Shown in pieces: positions 14,748-23,445 of a stretch of DNA of 64,000 nucleotides (position 1 is the stretch's first letter; the number at the start of each line of letters is the position of its first letter). The position numbers and the translations under genes are program-made. A model generated the notes under the pieces. It saw nothing but the letters and a program-made list of their open reading frames with translations, searched no databases and had not been told where the DNA came from. Location of the stretch: assembly GCF_003097515.1 (NCBI RefSeq), contig NZ_CP029188.1, forward strand, positions 5,157,001 through 5,221,000, given 5' to 3'. Origin of the DNA: Streptomyces tirandamycinicus. GTDB taxonomy: Bacteria > Actinomycetota > Actinomycetes > Streptomycetales > Streptomycetaceae.

Positions 14748-16253
14748 GTGAGTATGACGGCCCCAGCGGCGGCCACCGGAGCGGGCCGGCCGGCCACCAC
14801 GACTCCGTCCGGCGGCGGAACCGGGTTCTGCCGGATCACGGTCGTCGCGCCCGACGGCCGCGTGGACGTGGCGCTGCCCGAGGACGTCCCCCTCGCCGAT
14901 CTCTACCCCGAGGTCCTGCGGCTGTCGGGGCAGCGCCCGGCGGAGGGCGCCCCGGTCGGATACCACCTGGTCCGCCGTGACGGCACCGTGCTCGACGGCG
15001 CGCGCTCCCTTCTCTCCCAGCGCATCCTCGACGGTGAGCTGCTGTCGCTGCGCCCGTTCGCCGAGTCGCTGCCCCCGGCGGTCTTCGACGACGTGTCCGA
15101 CGCCGTGGCCTCCGCCGTCGCCCGCGACCGCACGCTGTGGACCGACGGCCTGATGCGCGGCGCCGGACTGCTCGGCGGTTCGGTGCTGCTCGTACTGCTC
15201 GCCTTCGTGCTGTGGTCCGCCGACCCGCGCCACGACACCCACGGCCTGCCGGGTGTCCTGGCCGGCGTCGCCGCCGTGCTGCTGCTCGCGCTCGGGTGTG
15301 TGCGCGCCCGGGTGTACACCGACCGCGGGTCGGCCGTCGCCCTCGGGATCGGGGCGATGGCGAACGCCGCCGTCGCGGGCGCCGGGCTGCTGCCCGTGGC
15401 ATCGGGCCAGGGCGTCGGCCGGCTGCAGTTCCTGCTCGCCTGCGCAGCCGTGCTGGTGGTCTCGGTGATCCTGATGATGGTCGCGCCCGGCGGGGACGGG
15501 CCCTTCGTGGCGTTCGCCTTCGCCGCGGCCGTCGGCACGCTCGTCACCTTCGTCGCGATCACGACCGGGATGGAGCCGTCCGAGACCGCCGCGGTGTGCT
15601 CCCCGCTCGCCGTCGGGGCCCTCGCCTTCCTCCCGGGCCTGTCCACCCGCTTCGCCCGTCTCCCCGTGGGCTTCGAGCCCCCGCGCACCGCGGTCGGCGG
15701 CTACGGCGTCGACCAGGCGCCCCAGGGCCCGGTCGACGCCGAGCGCATCGCCGCCCAGGCCCGCCGGGGCCACGAACTGCTGGTCGGCCTCGTCGGCGGC
15801 TGCGCCCTGCTGGCCGTCGGCTCGGCCGCCGTGCTCGGGTTCTCCGGCGACGTCTGGGGCCGGCTGCTCGCGCTGGCCACGGGCATCGCCATGCTGATGC
15901 GCGCCCACCTCTTCCGCTACACGTCCCAGGTCGGCTGCGCCCTCGCGGCCGGCCTGGGCTCGCTCGTCCTGCTGGGGCTCGGACTGTGCCTGAATCCGCC
16001 CGCCGAGCTCGTCGCCGCGGCCCTGAAGGGCGACGGCACGGGCCTCGACGTCCGGACGGTGTGGCTGTCCGCGGCGGTCGCCGGCGTCGCCGCGGTGATC
16101 ATCGCCATCGGGCTGATCGTCCCGCGCAAGGGCGTGACCCCCTTCTGGGGCCGCTTCCTGGAGGTCGCGGAGACGTTCGTGCTGCTCACGCTCGTACCGC
16201 TGTGCCTGGCGGTCTTCGGCGTCTACCACTCCATCCGGGCGCTGACGTCCTGA
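14748..16253 (+). CDS. eccD: Type VII secretion integral membrane protein EccD
   Basis: A 501-residue protein. About residues 25-105 form the ubiquitin-like domain typical of EccD (CRITVVAPDGRVDVALPEDVPLAD in two pieces, then YHLVRRDG). About eleven hydrophobic helices fill residues 140-500, for example LGGSVLLVLLAFVLW, AAVLLLALGCV and FVLLTLVPLCLAVFGVY. EccD forms the central membrane vestibule of the type VII channel. The GTG at 14748 has GAGGGG 9 nt upstream; ATGs at 14739 and 14754 are alternatives. It is divergent from eccC. EccB and EccE are not in this window. Confidence 0.93.
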   Translation: MSMTAPAAATGAGRPATTTPSGGGTGFCRITVVAPDGRVDVALPEDVPLADLYPEVLRLSGQRPAEGAPVGYHLVRRDGTVLDGARSLLSQRILDGELLSLRPFAESLPPAVFDDVSDAVASAVARDRTLWTDGLMRGAGLLGGSVLLVLLAFVLWSADPRHDTHGLPGVLAGVAAVLLLALGCVRARVYTDRGSAVALGIGAMANAAVAGAGLLPVASGQGVGRLQFLLACAAVLVVSVILMMVAPGGDGPFVAFAFAAAVGTLVTFVAITTGMEPSETAAVCSPLAVGALAFLPGLSTRFARLPVGFEPPRTAVGGYGVDQAPQGPVDAERIAAQARRGHELLVGLVGGCALLAVGSAAVLGFSGDVWGRLLALATGIAMLMRAHLFRYTSQVGCALAAGLGSLVLLGLGLCLNPPAELVAAALKGDGTGLDVRTVWLSAAVAGVAAVIIAIGLIVPRKGVTPFWGRFLEVAETFVLLTLVPLCLAVFGVYHSIRALTS

Positions 16254-16724
16254 CCGGCCGGGGCCTCCGACCAGGCCTCCGACCAGGGCCTGCGGGCCGT
16301 ACACCGGGCCCCTCACCGCTGGCGCCGGGCCGGGGCCGTGCCCGGGGCGCCCGGCGCCGGCGCCCCGCCCGGCTCGTACATCCGGCCGGAACGCCGGTTC
16401 GCCCATCCGGCCCCCGCTCCGGACCGGAACCCGGTAGCAGCCGGACGGGAAGCGGGAAGCGGGAACCCGGACGGCGAGCGGGAAGCGGGAAGCCGGAGCG
16501 GAAGCACGACCGGAACCCGCGATCGCACCCCGCCCGGCGTCCGCGGCCGGACGGGGTGCGGGGAGCTGGTACTCTGTGTGACGGCCGTTTGTGTACGCGC
16601 CCCCGGAGCCCCACAGACTCTGGGAGCAGCGCCCATCGCGCCTTCGCCTCCGAGTCACGGAAGCTCCCCTGAGACCAAGACCAGGGGCACTCGCAGGCGC
16701 ACCGAACACCACGAGGAGTACCGA
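16254..16724. other. Intergenic region upstream of rpsO
   Basis: A 471-bp gap. Just after eccD there is a short direct repeat (cctccgaccagg twice, about 16264-16288). At about 16440-16505 is a degenerate repeat of cgggaagc/gaagcggg. A -10-like TACTCT at 16570-16575 and an untranslated leader of about 140 nt lead into rpsO. No gene is supported. Confidence 0.5.
16570..16575 (+). promoter_or_regulatory. Putative -10 box of rpsO promoter
   Basis: TACTCT (TAnnnT) lies about 150 bp before the rpsO start. No clear -35 is visible. Promoters upstream of rpsO driving rpsO-pnp are known in Streptomyces; this exact box is inferred. Confidence 0.35.
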
Positions 16725-17012
16725 GTGTCTCTCGACGCCGCCACGAAGAAGCAGATCATGTCCGAGTTCGGCACCAAGGAGGGCGACACCGGCTCCCCCG
16801 AGGTCCAGGTCGCGATGCTCTCCCGCCGCATCTCGGACCTGACCGAGCACCTCAAGACCCACAAGCACGACCACCACTCCCGCCGTGGTCTGCTGATCCT
16901 GGTCGGCCAGCGCCGCCGGCTGCTGCAGTACCTGGCCAAGAAGGACATCCAGCGCTTCCGTGTGCTGGTCGAGCGCCTCGGCATCCGCCGCGGTGCGGCG
17001 GGCGCCAAGTAA
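16725..17012 (+). CDS. rpsO: Small ribosomal subunit protein uS15
   Basis: A 95-residue protein with the full S15 sequence pattern: KKQIMSEF, DTGSPEVQVAMLSRRI, LTEHLKTHKHDHHSRRGLL and QRRRLLQYL. S15 binds 16S rRNA early in assembly of the 30S platform. The GTG at 16725 is set by family length and the ACGAGGAG site 8-9 nt upstream. It sits directly before pnp, the classic rpsO-pnp pair, with a hairpin in the 280-bp spacer that can be a terminator or an RNase III processing site. Confidence 0.97.
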   Translation: MSLDAATKKQIMSEFGTKEGDTGSPEVQVAMLSRRISDLTEHLKTHKHDHHSRRGLLILVGQRRRLLQYLAKKDIQRFRVLVERLGIRRGAAGAK

Positions 17013-17021
17013 GACGCCGTG

Positions 17022-17058
17022 AAGGGAGCGGTTCCCACTTCCAGGGGGCCGCTCCCTT
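17022..17058 (+). terminator. Hairpin between rpsO and pnp
   Basis: A 10-bp perfect stem (aagggagcgg with ccgctccctt) extended by a C/G-rich upper stem, followed by t. It starts 10 nt after the rpsO stop. In Streptomyces the rpsO-pnp spacer hairpin is processed by RNase III and only partly terminates; that role is expected here. Confidence 0.75.
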
Positions 17059-17090
17059 TGCTGTACGTGCGGAGTGCCACGGACGCTTTG

Positions 17091-17096
17091 TAGTCT
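17091..17096 (+). promoter_or_regulatory. Putative -10 box of internal pnp promoter
   Basis: TAGTCT, about 196 bp before the pnp start and after the spacer hairpin. An internal pnp promoter is known in the genus; no -35 consensus is clear. Confidence 0.35.
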
Positions 17097-17292
17097 GGTC
17101 GCACAACGCAGTATCGAAAACGAAACAACGAACGAGGAGGAGCGCCCCTCCGCCGCCGGTCCTCGGTAGTGGCCCCCGGAAGCCTGACGACCGGGTGCTT
17201 CGATCGAAGACCGGCCCGCACGCAAGGCGCGCTTCTCCGCCACCGTCCTCCCGCCACGCGGGCCGGAGGACGCAGACGAGGAGATATCGCTG

Positions 17293-19518
17293 GTGGAGAA
17301 CGAGACCCACTACGCCGAAGCCGTCATCGACAACGGCTCCTTCGGCACCCGTACGATCCGCTTCGAGACGGGCCGCCTGGCCAAGCAGGCCGCCGGCTCC
17401 GCCGTGGCGTACCTGGACGACGACACCATGGTGCTGTCGGCCACCACCGCGTCCAAGAACCCCAAGGACCAGCTGGACTTCTTCCCCCTGACGGTCGACG
17501 TCGAGGAGCGGATGTACGCCGCGGGCAAGATCCCCGGCTCCTTCTTCCGCCGTGAGGGCCGGCCGTCCGAGGACGCGATCCTGACCTGCCGCCTGATCGA
17601 CCGTCCGCTGCGCCCGTCCTTCAAGAAGGGCCTGCGCAACGAGATCCAGATCGTCGAGACGATCATGGCGCTCAACCCCGACCACCTGTACGACGTGGTC
17701 GCGATCAACGCCGCCTCCTGCTCCACGCAGCTGGCCGGCCTGCCCTTCTCCGGCCCGATCGGCGGCACCCGCGTCGCACTGATCGACGGCCAGTGGGTCG
17801 CCTTCCCCACCCACACCGAGCTCGAGAACGCCGTGTTCGACATGGTGGTCGCGGGCCGCGTCCTGGACGACGGCGATGTCGCGATCATGATGGTCGAGGC
17901 CGAGGCCACCGAGAAGACTGTCGAGCTCGTCAAGGGCGGCGCCGAGGCGCCGACCGAGGAGGTCGTCGCCGCCGGCCTCGAGGCCGCGAAGCCCTTCATC
18001 AAGGTCCTGTGCAAGGCCCAGGCCGACCTCGCCGCCAAGGCCGCCAAGCCGACCGGCGAGTTCCCCGTCTTCCTGGAGTACCAGGACGACGTCCTGGAGG
18101 CCCTCACCGCCGCGGTCAAGAGCGAACTCACCGAGGCGCTCACCATCGCCGGCAAGCAGGAGCGCGAGGCCGAGCTCGACCGGGTGAAGGCGCTGGCCGC
18201 CGAGAAGCTCCTGCCGGAGTTCGAGGGCCGCGAGAAGGAGATCTCCGCCGCGTACCGCTCGCTGACCAAGTCCCTGGTCCGCGAGCGCGTCATCAAGGAG
18301 AAGAAGCGCATCGACGGCCGTGGCGTCACGGACATCCGTACGCTCGCCGCCGAGGTCGAGGCCATCCCGCGGGTGCACGGCTCGGCGCTGTTCGAGCGCG
18401 GCGAGACCCAGATCCTGGGCGTCACCACCCTCAACATGCTCCGTATGGAGCAGCAGCTGGACACCCTTTCGCCGGTGACCCGCAAGCGCTACATGCACAA
18501 CTACAACTTCCCGCCGTACTCCGTCGGTGAGACCGGCCGCGTGGGCTCGCCGAAGCGCCGCGAGATCGGCCACGGCGCCCTCGCCGAGCGCGCCATCGTG
18601 CCGGTGCTCCCGAGCCGCGAGGAGTTCCCGTACGCGATCCGCCAGGTGTCCGAGGCCCTCGGCTCCAACGGCTCGACGTCCATGGGCTCCGTCTGCGCCT
18701 CCACCATGTCGCTGCTGAACGCCGGTGTGCCGCTCAAGGCCCCGGTCGCCGGTATCGCCATGGGACTGATCTCCCAGGAGATCGACGGCCAGACGCACTA
18801 CGTCGCCCTCACCGACATCCTCGGTGCGGAGGACGCCTTCGGTGACATGGACTTCAAGGTCGCCGGCACCAAGGAGTTCGTCACCGCCCTCCAGCTCGAC
18901 ACCAAGCTGGACGGCATCCCGGCCTCCGTCCTGGCCGCGGCCCTCAAGCAGGCCCGTGACGCCCGCCTCCACATCCTCGACGTGATGATGGAAGCGATCG
19001 ACACCCCGGACGAGATGTCCCCGAACGCCCCGCGGATCATCACCGTGAAGATCCCCGTGGACAAGATCGGCGAGGTCATCGGCCCCAAGGGCAAGATGAT
19101 CAACCAGATCCAGGAGGACACCGGCGCCGAGATCACGATCGAGGACGACGGCACGATCTACATCGGTGCCGCCGACGGCCCGGCCGCCGAGGCCGCCCGC
19201 GCCACGATCAACGGCATCGCCAACCCGACCATGCCGGAGGTCGGCGAGCGCTACCTGGGCACGGTCGTCAAGACCACCACCTTCGGCGCGTTCGTCTCGC
19301 TGCTCCCGGGCAAGGACGGCCTGCTGCACATCTCGCAGATCCGCAAGCTGGCCGGCGGCAAGCGCGTGGAGAACGTCGAGGACGTGCTCGCGGTGGGCGC
19401 CAAGGTCCAGGTCGAGATCGCCGAGATCGACCAGCGCGGCAAGCTCTCCCTCATCCCCGTGGTCGCGGACGAGGACGGTGCCGCCGACGGCGAGAAGAAG
19501 GACGACACCGACAAGTGA
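17293..19518 (+). CDS. pnp: Polynucleotide phosphorylase / guanosine pentaphosphate synthetase I
   Basis: A 741-residue enzyme of usual Streptomyces length. It has a first RNase PH domain (about 15-150), a helical linker, a second RNase PH domain (about 330-560, with catalytic-region DILGAEDAFGDMDFKVAGT), a KH domain with the GPKG loop (about 590-650) and an S1 domain (about 655-725, ERYLGTVVKTTTFGAFV). It degrades RNA 3' to 5' by phosphorolysis and in actinomycetes also adds 3' tails. It starts at GTG 17293 after GAGGAGAT. Its stop overlaps the start of the M16 peptidase gene by 4 bp (GTGA), indicating coupled translation. Confidence 0.97.
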   Translation: MENETHYAEAVIDNGSFGTRTIRFETGRLAKQAAGSAVAYLDDDTMVLSATTASKNPKDQLDFFPLTVDVEERMYAAGKIPGSFFRREGRPSEDAILTCRLIDRPLRPSFKKGLRNEIQIVETIMALNPDHLYDVVAINAASCSTQLAGLPFSGPIGGTRVALIDGQWVAFPTHTELENAVFDMVVAGRVLDDGDVAIMMVEAEATEKTVELVKGGAEAPTEEVVAAGLEAAKPFIKVLCKAQADLAAKAAKPTGEFPVFLEYQDDVLEALTAAVKSELTEALTIAGKQEREAELDRVKALAAEKLLPEFEGREKEISAAYRSLTKSLVRERVIKEKKRIDGRGVTDIRTLAAEVEAIPRVHGSALFERGETQILGVTTLNMLRMEQQLDTLSPVTRKRYMHNYNFPPYSVGETGRVGSPKRREIGHGALAERAIVPVLPSREEFPYAIRQVSEALGSNGSTSMGSVCASTMSLLNAGVPLKAPVAGIAMGLISQEIDGQTHYVALTDILGAEDAFGDMDFKVAGTKEFVTALQLDTKLDGIPASVLAAALKQARDARLHILDVMMEAIDTPDEMSPNAPRIITVKIPVDKIGEVIGPKGKMINQIQEDTGAEITIEDDGTIYIGAADGPAAEAARATINGIANPTMPEVGERYLGTVVKTTTFGAFVSLLPGKDGLLHISQIRKLAGGKRVENVEDVLAVGAKVQVEIAEIDQRGKLSLIPVVADEDGAADGEKKDDTDK

Positions 19519-20894
19519 CGTCCCGTAGTGCCAGGACGACGGCCCGCACCTCCCCGGAGGCGCGGGCCGTCGCCCGTACCCAAACACTCCTCAAGGGCGA
19601 GCACGGCATCGGCACGGTCCGCAAGACCACCCTCCCGGGCGGGCTGCGCATCGTCACCGAGACCCTGCCGTCCGTGCGCTCCGCCACCTTCGGCATCTGG
19701 GCACTGGTCGGCTCCCGCGACGAGACCCCCTCGCTGAACGGCGCCACCCACTATCTGGAGCACCTGCTTTTCAAGGGCACCCATCGGCGCTCCGCCCTCG
19801 ACATCTCTGCCGCCGTCGACGCGGTCGGCGGGGAGATGAACGCCTTCACGGCGAAGGAGTACACCTGCTACTACGCGCGGGTGCTCGACACCGACCTGCC
19901 GCTGGCGATCGACGTCGTCTGCGACATGCTCACCGGCTCGCTGATCCTCGACGAGGACGTGGACGCCGAGCGCGGCGTCATCCTCGAGGAGATCGCGATG
20001 ACCGAGGACGACCCCGGTGACGTCGTGCACGACCTGTTCGCGCGCACCATGTTCGGCGACACCCCGCTGGGCCGCCCGGTGCTCGGCACCGTCGACACGA
20101 TCAACGCGCTGAACCGCTCCCAGATCGCCCGCTTCTACCGCAAGCACTACGACCCGACGCATCTGGTCGTCGCCGCCGCCGGCAACGTCGACCACGCGAC
20201 GGTGGTGCGGCAGGTCCGCAGGGCGTTCGACCGGGCCGGCGCCCTGAGCAGGACGGACGCCCGCCCGGTGGCCCCGCGCGACGGACACCGCAGGCTGCGT
20301 ACCGCGGGGCGGGTGGACGTCCTCGACCGCCGGACCGAGCAGGCGCACGTCGTCCTCGGCATGCCCGGCCTCGCCCGGACGGACGACCGGCGCTGGGCGC
20401 TCGGCGTGCTGAACACCGCCCTCGGCGGCGGAATGTCCTCGCGGCTGTTCCAGGAGGTCCGTGAGAAGCGCGGCCTCGCCTACAGCGTGTACTCGTACAC
20501 CTCGGGCTTCGCCGACTGCGGACTGTTCGGCGTCTACGCCGGCTGCCGCCCCAGCCAGGTCCACGACGTGCTGAAGATCTGCCGCGACGAGCTCGACCGG
20601 GTCGCCCGTGAGGGGCTGGCCGACGACGAGATCGACCGTGCCATCGGCCAGCTCTCGGGCTCGACCGTCCTCGGTCTGGAGGACACCGGCGCGCTCATGA
20701 ACCGCATCGGCAAGAGCGAGCTGTGCTGGGGCGCGCAGATGTCCGTCGACGACATGCTGGCGAACATAGCCGCGGTCACGCCCGACGACGTGCGCGCCGT
20801 CGCCCGGGAGGTCCTGGGGCAGCGGCCCTCGCTGTCGGTGATCGGACCGCTCAAGGACAAGCAGGCAAGCCGGCTGCACGAGGCAGTCTCGTAG
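19515..20894 (+). CDS. M16-family zinc metalloprotease (processing-peptidase-like)
   Basis: A 459-residue protein. The inverted zinc motif HxxEH is H79-Y-L-E-H83, and the downstream glutamate region is EMNAFTAKEYTCYYARV, so the active site looks complete. The C-terminal half has the R/Y substrate-binding pattern (SRLFQEVREKRGLAYSVYSY) typical of M16B. These enzymes cleave short or unfolded peptides, and the mitochondrial processing peptidase is a relative. The GTG start overlaps the pnp stop (GTGA), so it is in the pnp operon. The peptide substrate is unknown. Confidence 0.93.
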   Translation: MTSRSARTTARTSPEARAVARTQTLLKGEHGIGTVRKTTLPGGLRIVTETLPSVRSATFGIWALVGSRDETPSLNGATHYLEHLLFKGTHRRSALDISAAVDAVGGEMNAFTAKEYTCYYARVLDTDLPLAIDVVCDMLTGSLILDEDVDAERGVILEEIAMTEDDPGDVVHDLFARTMFGDTPLGRPVLGTVDTINALNRSQIARFYRKHYDPTHLVVAAAGNVDHATVVRQVRRAFDRAGALSRTDARPVAPRDGHRRLRTAGRVDVLDRRTEQAHVVLGMPGLARTDDRRWALGVLNTALGGGMSSRLFQEVREKRGLAYSVYSYTSGFADCGLFGVYAGCRPSQVHDVLKICRDELDRVAREGLADDEIDRAIGQLSGSTVLGLEDTGALMNRIGKSELCWGAQMSVDDMLANIAAVTPDDVRAVAREVLGQRPSLSVIGPLKDKQASRLHEAVS

Positions 20895-20900
20895 TCCGCC

Positions 20901-20963
20901 GTCTCCCAGTCTCCCAGTCTCCCGCTGACCCGCTGACCCGCTGACCCGCCGACCCGCCGACCC
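20901..20963. repeat. Two abutting 8-bp tandem repeats
   Basis: gtctccca occurs about 2.9 times (20901-20923), then gctgaccc/gccgaccc five times (20924-20963). They fill the gap between the M16 peptidase and dapB. Confidence 0.85.
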
Positions 20964-21008
20964 GCTGGATCCTCACCGTCCCCGTCGTCCCCTAGAGAGA
21001 GCAGAGCA

Positions 21009-21761
21009 ATGAGCAAGCTGCGTGTGGCCGTCCTCGGCGCCAAGGGCCGCATCGGCTCCGAGGCCGTGCGAGCCGTCGAAGCCGCCGACGACATGGAGCT
21101 GGTCGCGGCGCTGGGACGGGGCGACAAGCTGGAGACCCTCGTCGAGACCGGTGCCCAGGTGGCCGTCGAGCTGACCACCCCCACCTCGGTCATGGGCAAC
21201 CTCGACTTCTGCGTGCGCCACGGCGTCCACGCGGTCGTCGGCACCACCGGCTGGACCGACGAGCGCCTCACGCATCTGCGGACCTCGCTGGCGGCCTCGC
21301 CGGAGACCGGAGTGCTGATCGCGCCCAACTTCTCCATCGGCGCCGTCCTCACCATGAAGTTCGCCGCCCAGGCCGCCCGCTGGTTCGAGTCCGTCGAGGT
21401 CGTGGAACTGCACCACCCGAACAAGGCGGACGCTCCCTCCGGCACGGCGACGCGCACGGCGCAGCTGATCGCCGCGGCTCGCGCCGAGGCCGGATGCGCC
21501 CCGCAGCCGGACGCCACGGTGACCGCCCTCGACGGAGCGCGCGGCGCGGACGTCGACGGGGTGCCGGTGCACGCGGTAAGGCTGCGCGGCCTGCTCGCCC
21601 ACCAGGAGGTGCTGCTCGGCGGCGAGGGCGAGACCCTCACCCTCCGCCACGACTCCCTGCACCACAGCAGCTTCATGCCGGGCATCCTGCTGGGAGTCCG
21701 CCGCGTGGTGCGCACGCCAGGGCTGACCTTCGGCCTCGAGAACTACCTCGACCTCGGCTGA
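21009..21761 (+). CDS. dapB: 4-hydroxy-tetrahydrodipicolinate reductase
   Basis: A 250-residue enzyme of the lysine/diaminopimelate pathway, reducing the product of DapA with NAD(P)H. The nucleotide-binding loop is GAKGRIGSEA at residues about 10-19. The substrate and catalytic motif ELHHPNKADAPSGTA (about 136-150) carries the paired His and Lys. It starts at ATG 21009 after AGAGAGAGCAGAG. The DapA gene is about 2.6 kb downstream. Both enzymes supply meso-DAP or LL-DAP for peptidoglycan. Confidence 0.96.
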   Translation: MSKLRVAVLGAKGRIGSEAVRAVEAADDMELVAALGRGDKLETLVETGAQVAVELTTPTSVMGNLDFCVRHGVHAVVGTTGWTDERLTHLRTSLAASPETGVLIAPNFSIGAVLTMKFAAQAARWFESVEVVELHHPNKADAPSGTATRTAQLIAAARAEAGCAPQPDATVTALDGARGADVDGVPVHAVRLRGLLAHQEVLLGGEGETLTLRHDSLHHSSFMPGILLGVRRVVRTPGLTFGLENYLDLG

Positions 21762-21770
21762 GGATCCCCG

Positions 21771-22223
21771 GTGCGCGCCAAGATCTCCTACTTCGTCACC
21801 GCCGCCGTCCTGGTCGTGTACCTCGTCCTGGTCGGCAGCCGCGGGGTGCTGCTCATCGAGCAGGGCACCCTGCTCACCGTGACCTTCGGCGTGGCGGTGC
21901 TGATCCTGCCGGTGATCGGTCTCTGGTTCCTGTGGCAGAACACCCGGTTCGTCAGGAAGGCCAACGCCCTGGCGGCGGAGCTCGACGCCGAGGGGGGACT
22001 GCCCGTCGACGAACTGGTCCGTACGCCCGGCGGGCGCATCGACCGCGACTCCGCGGACGCCGTCTTCGCCGAACGCCGTGCGGAGACCGAGGACTCGCCG
22101 GACGACTGGCGCTGCTGGTTCCGGCTGGCCGTCGCCTACCACGACGCCCGGGACACCCCGCGGGCCCGCAAGGCGATGCAGCGCGCGATCGCGCTCCACG
22201 CGGGAAGGCCGCCCGCGGCCTGA
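21771..22223 (+). CDS. Small membrane protein with a cytoplasmic TPR-like helix pair
   Basis: A 150-residue protein. Two hydrophobic helices lie at about 8-25 (FVTAAVLVVYLVLVGS) and 32-53 (LLTVTFGVAVLILPVIGLWFLW), then an Arg/Asp-rich linker. The end (CWFRLAVAYHDARDTPRARKAM in two pieces) looks like one tetratricopeptide unit. The gene starts at GTG 21771, 9 bp after dapB, and is probably co-transcribed. Function is unknown; the membrane anchor plus TPR suggests a protein-interaction role. Confidence 0.82.
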   Translation: MRAKISYFVTAAVLVVYLVLVGSRGVLLIEQGTLLTVTFGVAVLILPVIGLWFLWQNTRFVRKANALAAELDAEGGLPVDELVRTPGGRIDRDSADAVFAERRAETEDSPDDWRCWFRLAVAYHDARDTPRARKAMQRAIALHAGRPPAA

Positions 22224-22246
22224 CGCGCCTTCCCGGCGCCGTCACA

Positions 22247-22276
22247 CCTCGTGTGGCGGGGCGCCGCCACACGAGG
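22247..22276. terminator. Bidirectional terminator between convergent genes
   Basis: A perfect 13-bp inverted repeat (cctcgtgtggcgg / ccgccacacgagg) with a GGCG loop, placed between the stops of two convergent genes. Confidence 0.82.
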
Positions 22277-22292
22277 CCGGGTCGGGACCCGC

Positions 22293-22850
22293 TCAGCGCT
22301 GCGTGCCGTACTCCGCGCCCCACGCCTCGATGGTGTCGGCCGCGCGGTCGAACGCCTCGACGCGCGACAGGAAGTCCCCGTTGTGATCGGTGAGCAGGGT
22401 GACCGGCTCGTCTCCGTCGCGTACGAGGACCAGGGCCTGCCCCTGGACGGTGCGCGGCAGCCCGAGCCACCGCACCGGCTGCTGCGCGGTCCGCAGGGCC
22501 TTCACCTGGGCCCACGGCAGGGTGGTGGTCGAGAGCAGCGCGACATGCCGCAGCCCGTGCCCGCTCACCCAGGTGCCCATGCGCAGGATCCGCAGCGCCC
22601 CGCAGATGAGCACCGCGGCGATGCCGATGCAGCCGGCCGCTCCGGCCGTCGCCCCGGCGAAGGCGATGACCATGGCGGCGAGCAGGACGAACGAGGCCAG
22701 CAGCAGGAGCAGCGCCGCCCCTCCGACGCGCCAGGGGCCCGGACGGTAGGGGCGCCGCCACAGATCGTGGTCGTCGAACGGCAGTGCGACGTCGTCGTCC
22801 GCAGCCGCGGAGTCAAAGGCACGGTCCGCCGTCAGAAAGGGCAGGGGCAC
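22293..22850 (-). CDS. Two-helix membrane protein with a PH-like domain
   Basis: A 185-residue protein. Two close hydrophobic helices lie at about 46-66 and 70-88 (GGAALLLLLASFVLLAAMVI; GCIGIAAVLICGALRI). A C-terminal domain follows with alternating strands (WVSGHGLRHVALLSTTTLPW ... QALVLVRDGDEPVTLLTDH), the layout of bacterial PH-domain membrane proteins. It starts at GTG 22850 with GAGGA about 6 nt upstream. It converges on the dapB-linked gene. Function is unknown. Confidence 0.8.
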   Translation of the reverse strand: MPLPFLTADRAFDSAAADDDVALPFDDHDLWRRPYRPGPWRVGGAALLLLLASFVLLAAMVIAFAGATAGAAGCIGIAAVLICGALRILRMGTWVSGHGLRHVALLSTTTLPWAQVKALRTAQQPVRWLGLPRTVQGQALVLVRDGDEPVTLLTDHNGDFLSRVEAFDRAADTIEAWGAEYGTQR

Positions 22851-23013
22851 GGCTGGTCCTCACTCGTCACCACGTCGGGGGGTTGTGACCGGTGAGGCTA
22901 CCGAGGCGACCGGCGACCGGCCACCCCAGGGGGCCATGGGGGTGCCTCCGTGTCCACCGGTCGGGGCAGGAGCGTCGGCGCCCCGCGTACCCTTCCGGCC
23001 GGAGGCGGGAGCG

Positions 23014-23253
23014 TCAGCGCTCCTCGGACTCCTGCGCCTGACTCGGGGCCTTCGGCGAGACCGGGGCCTCCAGCGCCGGCAGCCCGAAGAGCAGGGACCC
23101 CACCAGCCCGGCCGTCACGGTCAGACCGATCAGCGTACGGCCCGCGACCTGGGACGCGCTCGGCAGCTGCCGGGGCGGGGGTGCGACATTGCTGCGGAAG
23201 CGGTCGGCCTCGGCGACGAACGCGAACGGAACGGCTTCTCGCCGGCGGAACAT
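23014..23253 (-). CDS. Small single-helix membrane protein upstream of thyX
   Basis: A 79-residue protein. The N-terminus is basic (MFRRREAVPF), a hydrophobic helix lies at about 42-60 (LIGLTVTAGLVGSLLFGLPAL), and the C-terminus is polar and acidic (SQAQESEER). It is divergent from thyX. The ATG at 23253 follows a purine-rich stretch (GAGGGGGCTCGC). Conserved Streptomyces neighbourhoods carry a similar small protein at this site. No function is recognised. Confidence 0.65.
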   Translation of the reverse strand: MFRRREAVPFAFVAEADRFRSNVAPPPRQLPSASQVAGRTLIGLTVTAGLVGSLLFGLPALEAPVSPKAPSQAQESEER

Positions 23254-23445
23254 GGTGCGAGCCCCCTCGGGGTCGGTGAGACGAAGTGCGGCTACCCGTA
23301 CAGACGCGTGTAACCGGGATTCGGTGCCCGAATCCAGCGAATCGGGAGAGGGAGACCGGGACGGTCCGCCCCGCCGATCGTTGAAGCGAGGGACCGTTAG
23401 AGAATGGGCGCCGCACGAGCGACGCGACTGGAAGGACCCCCGCCG

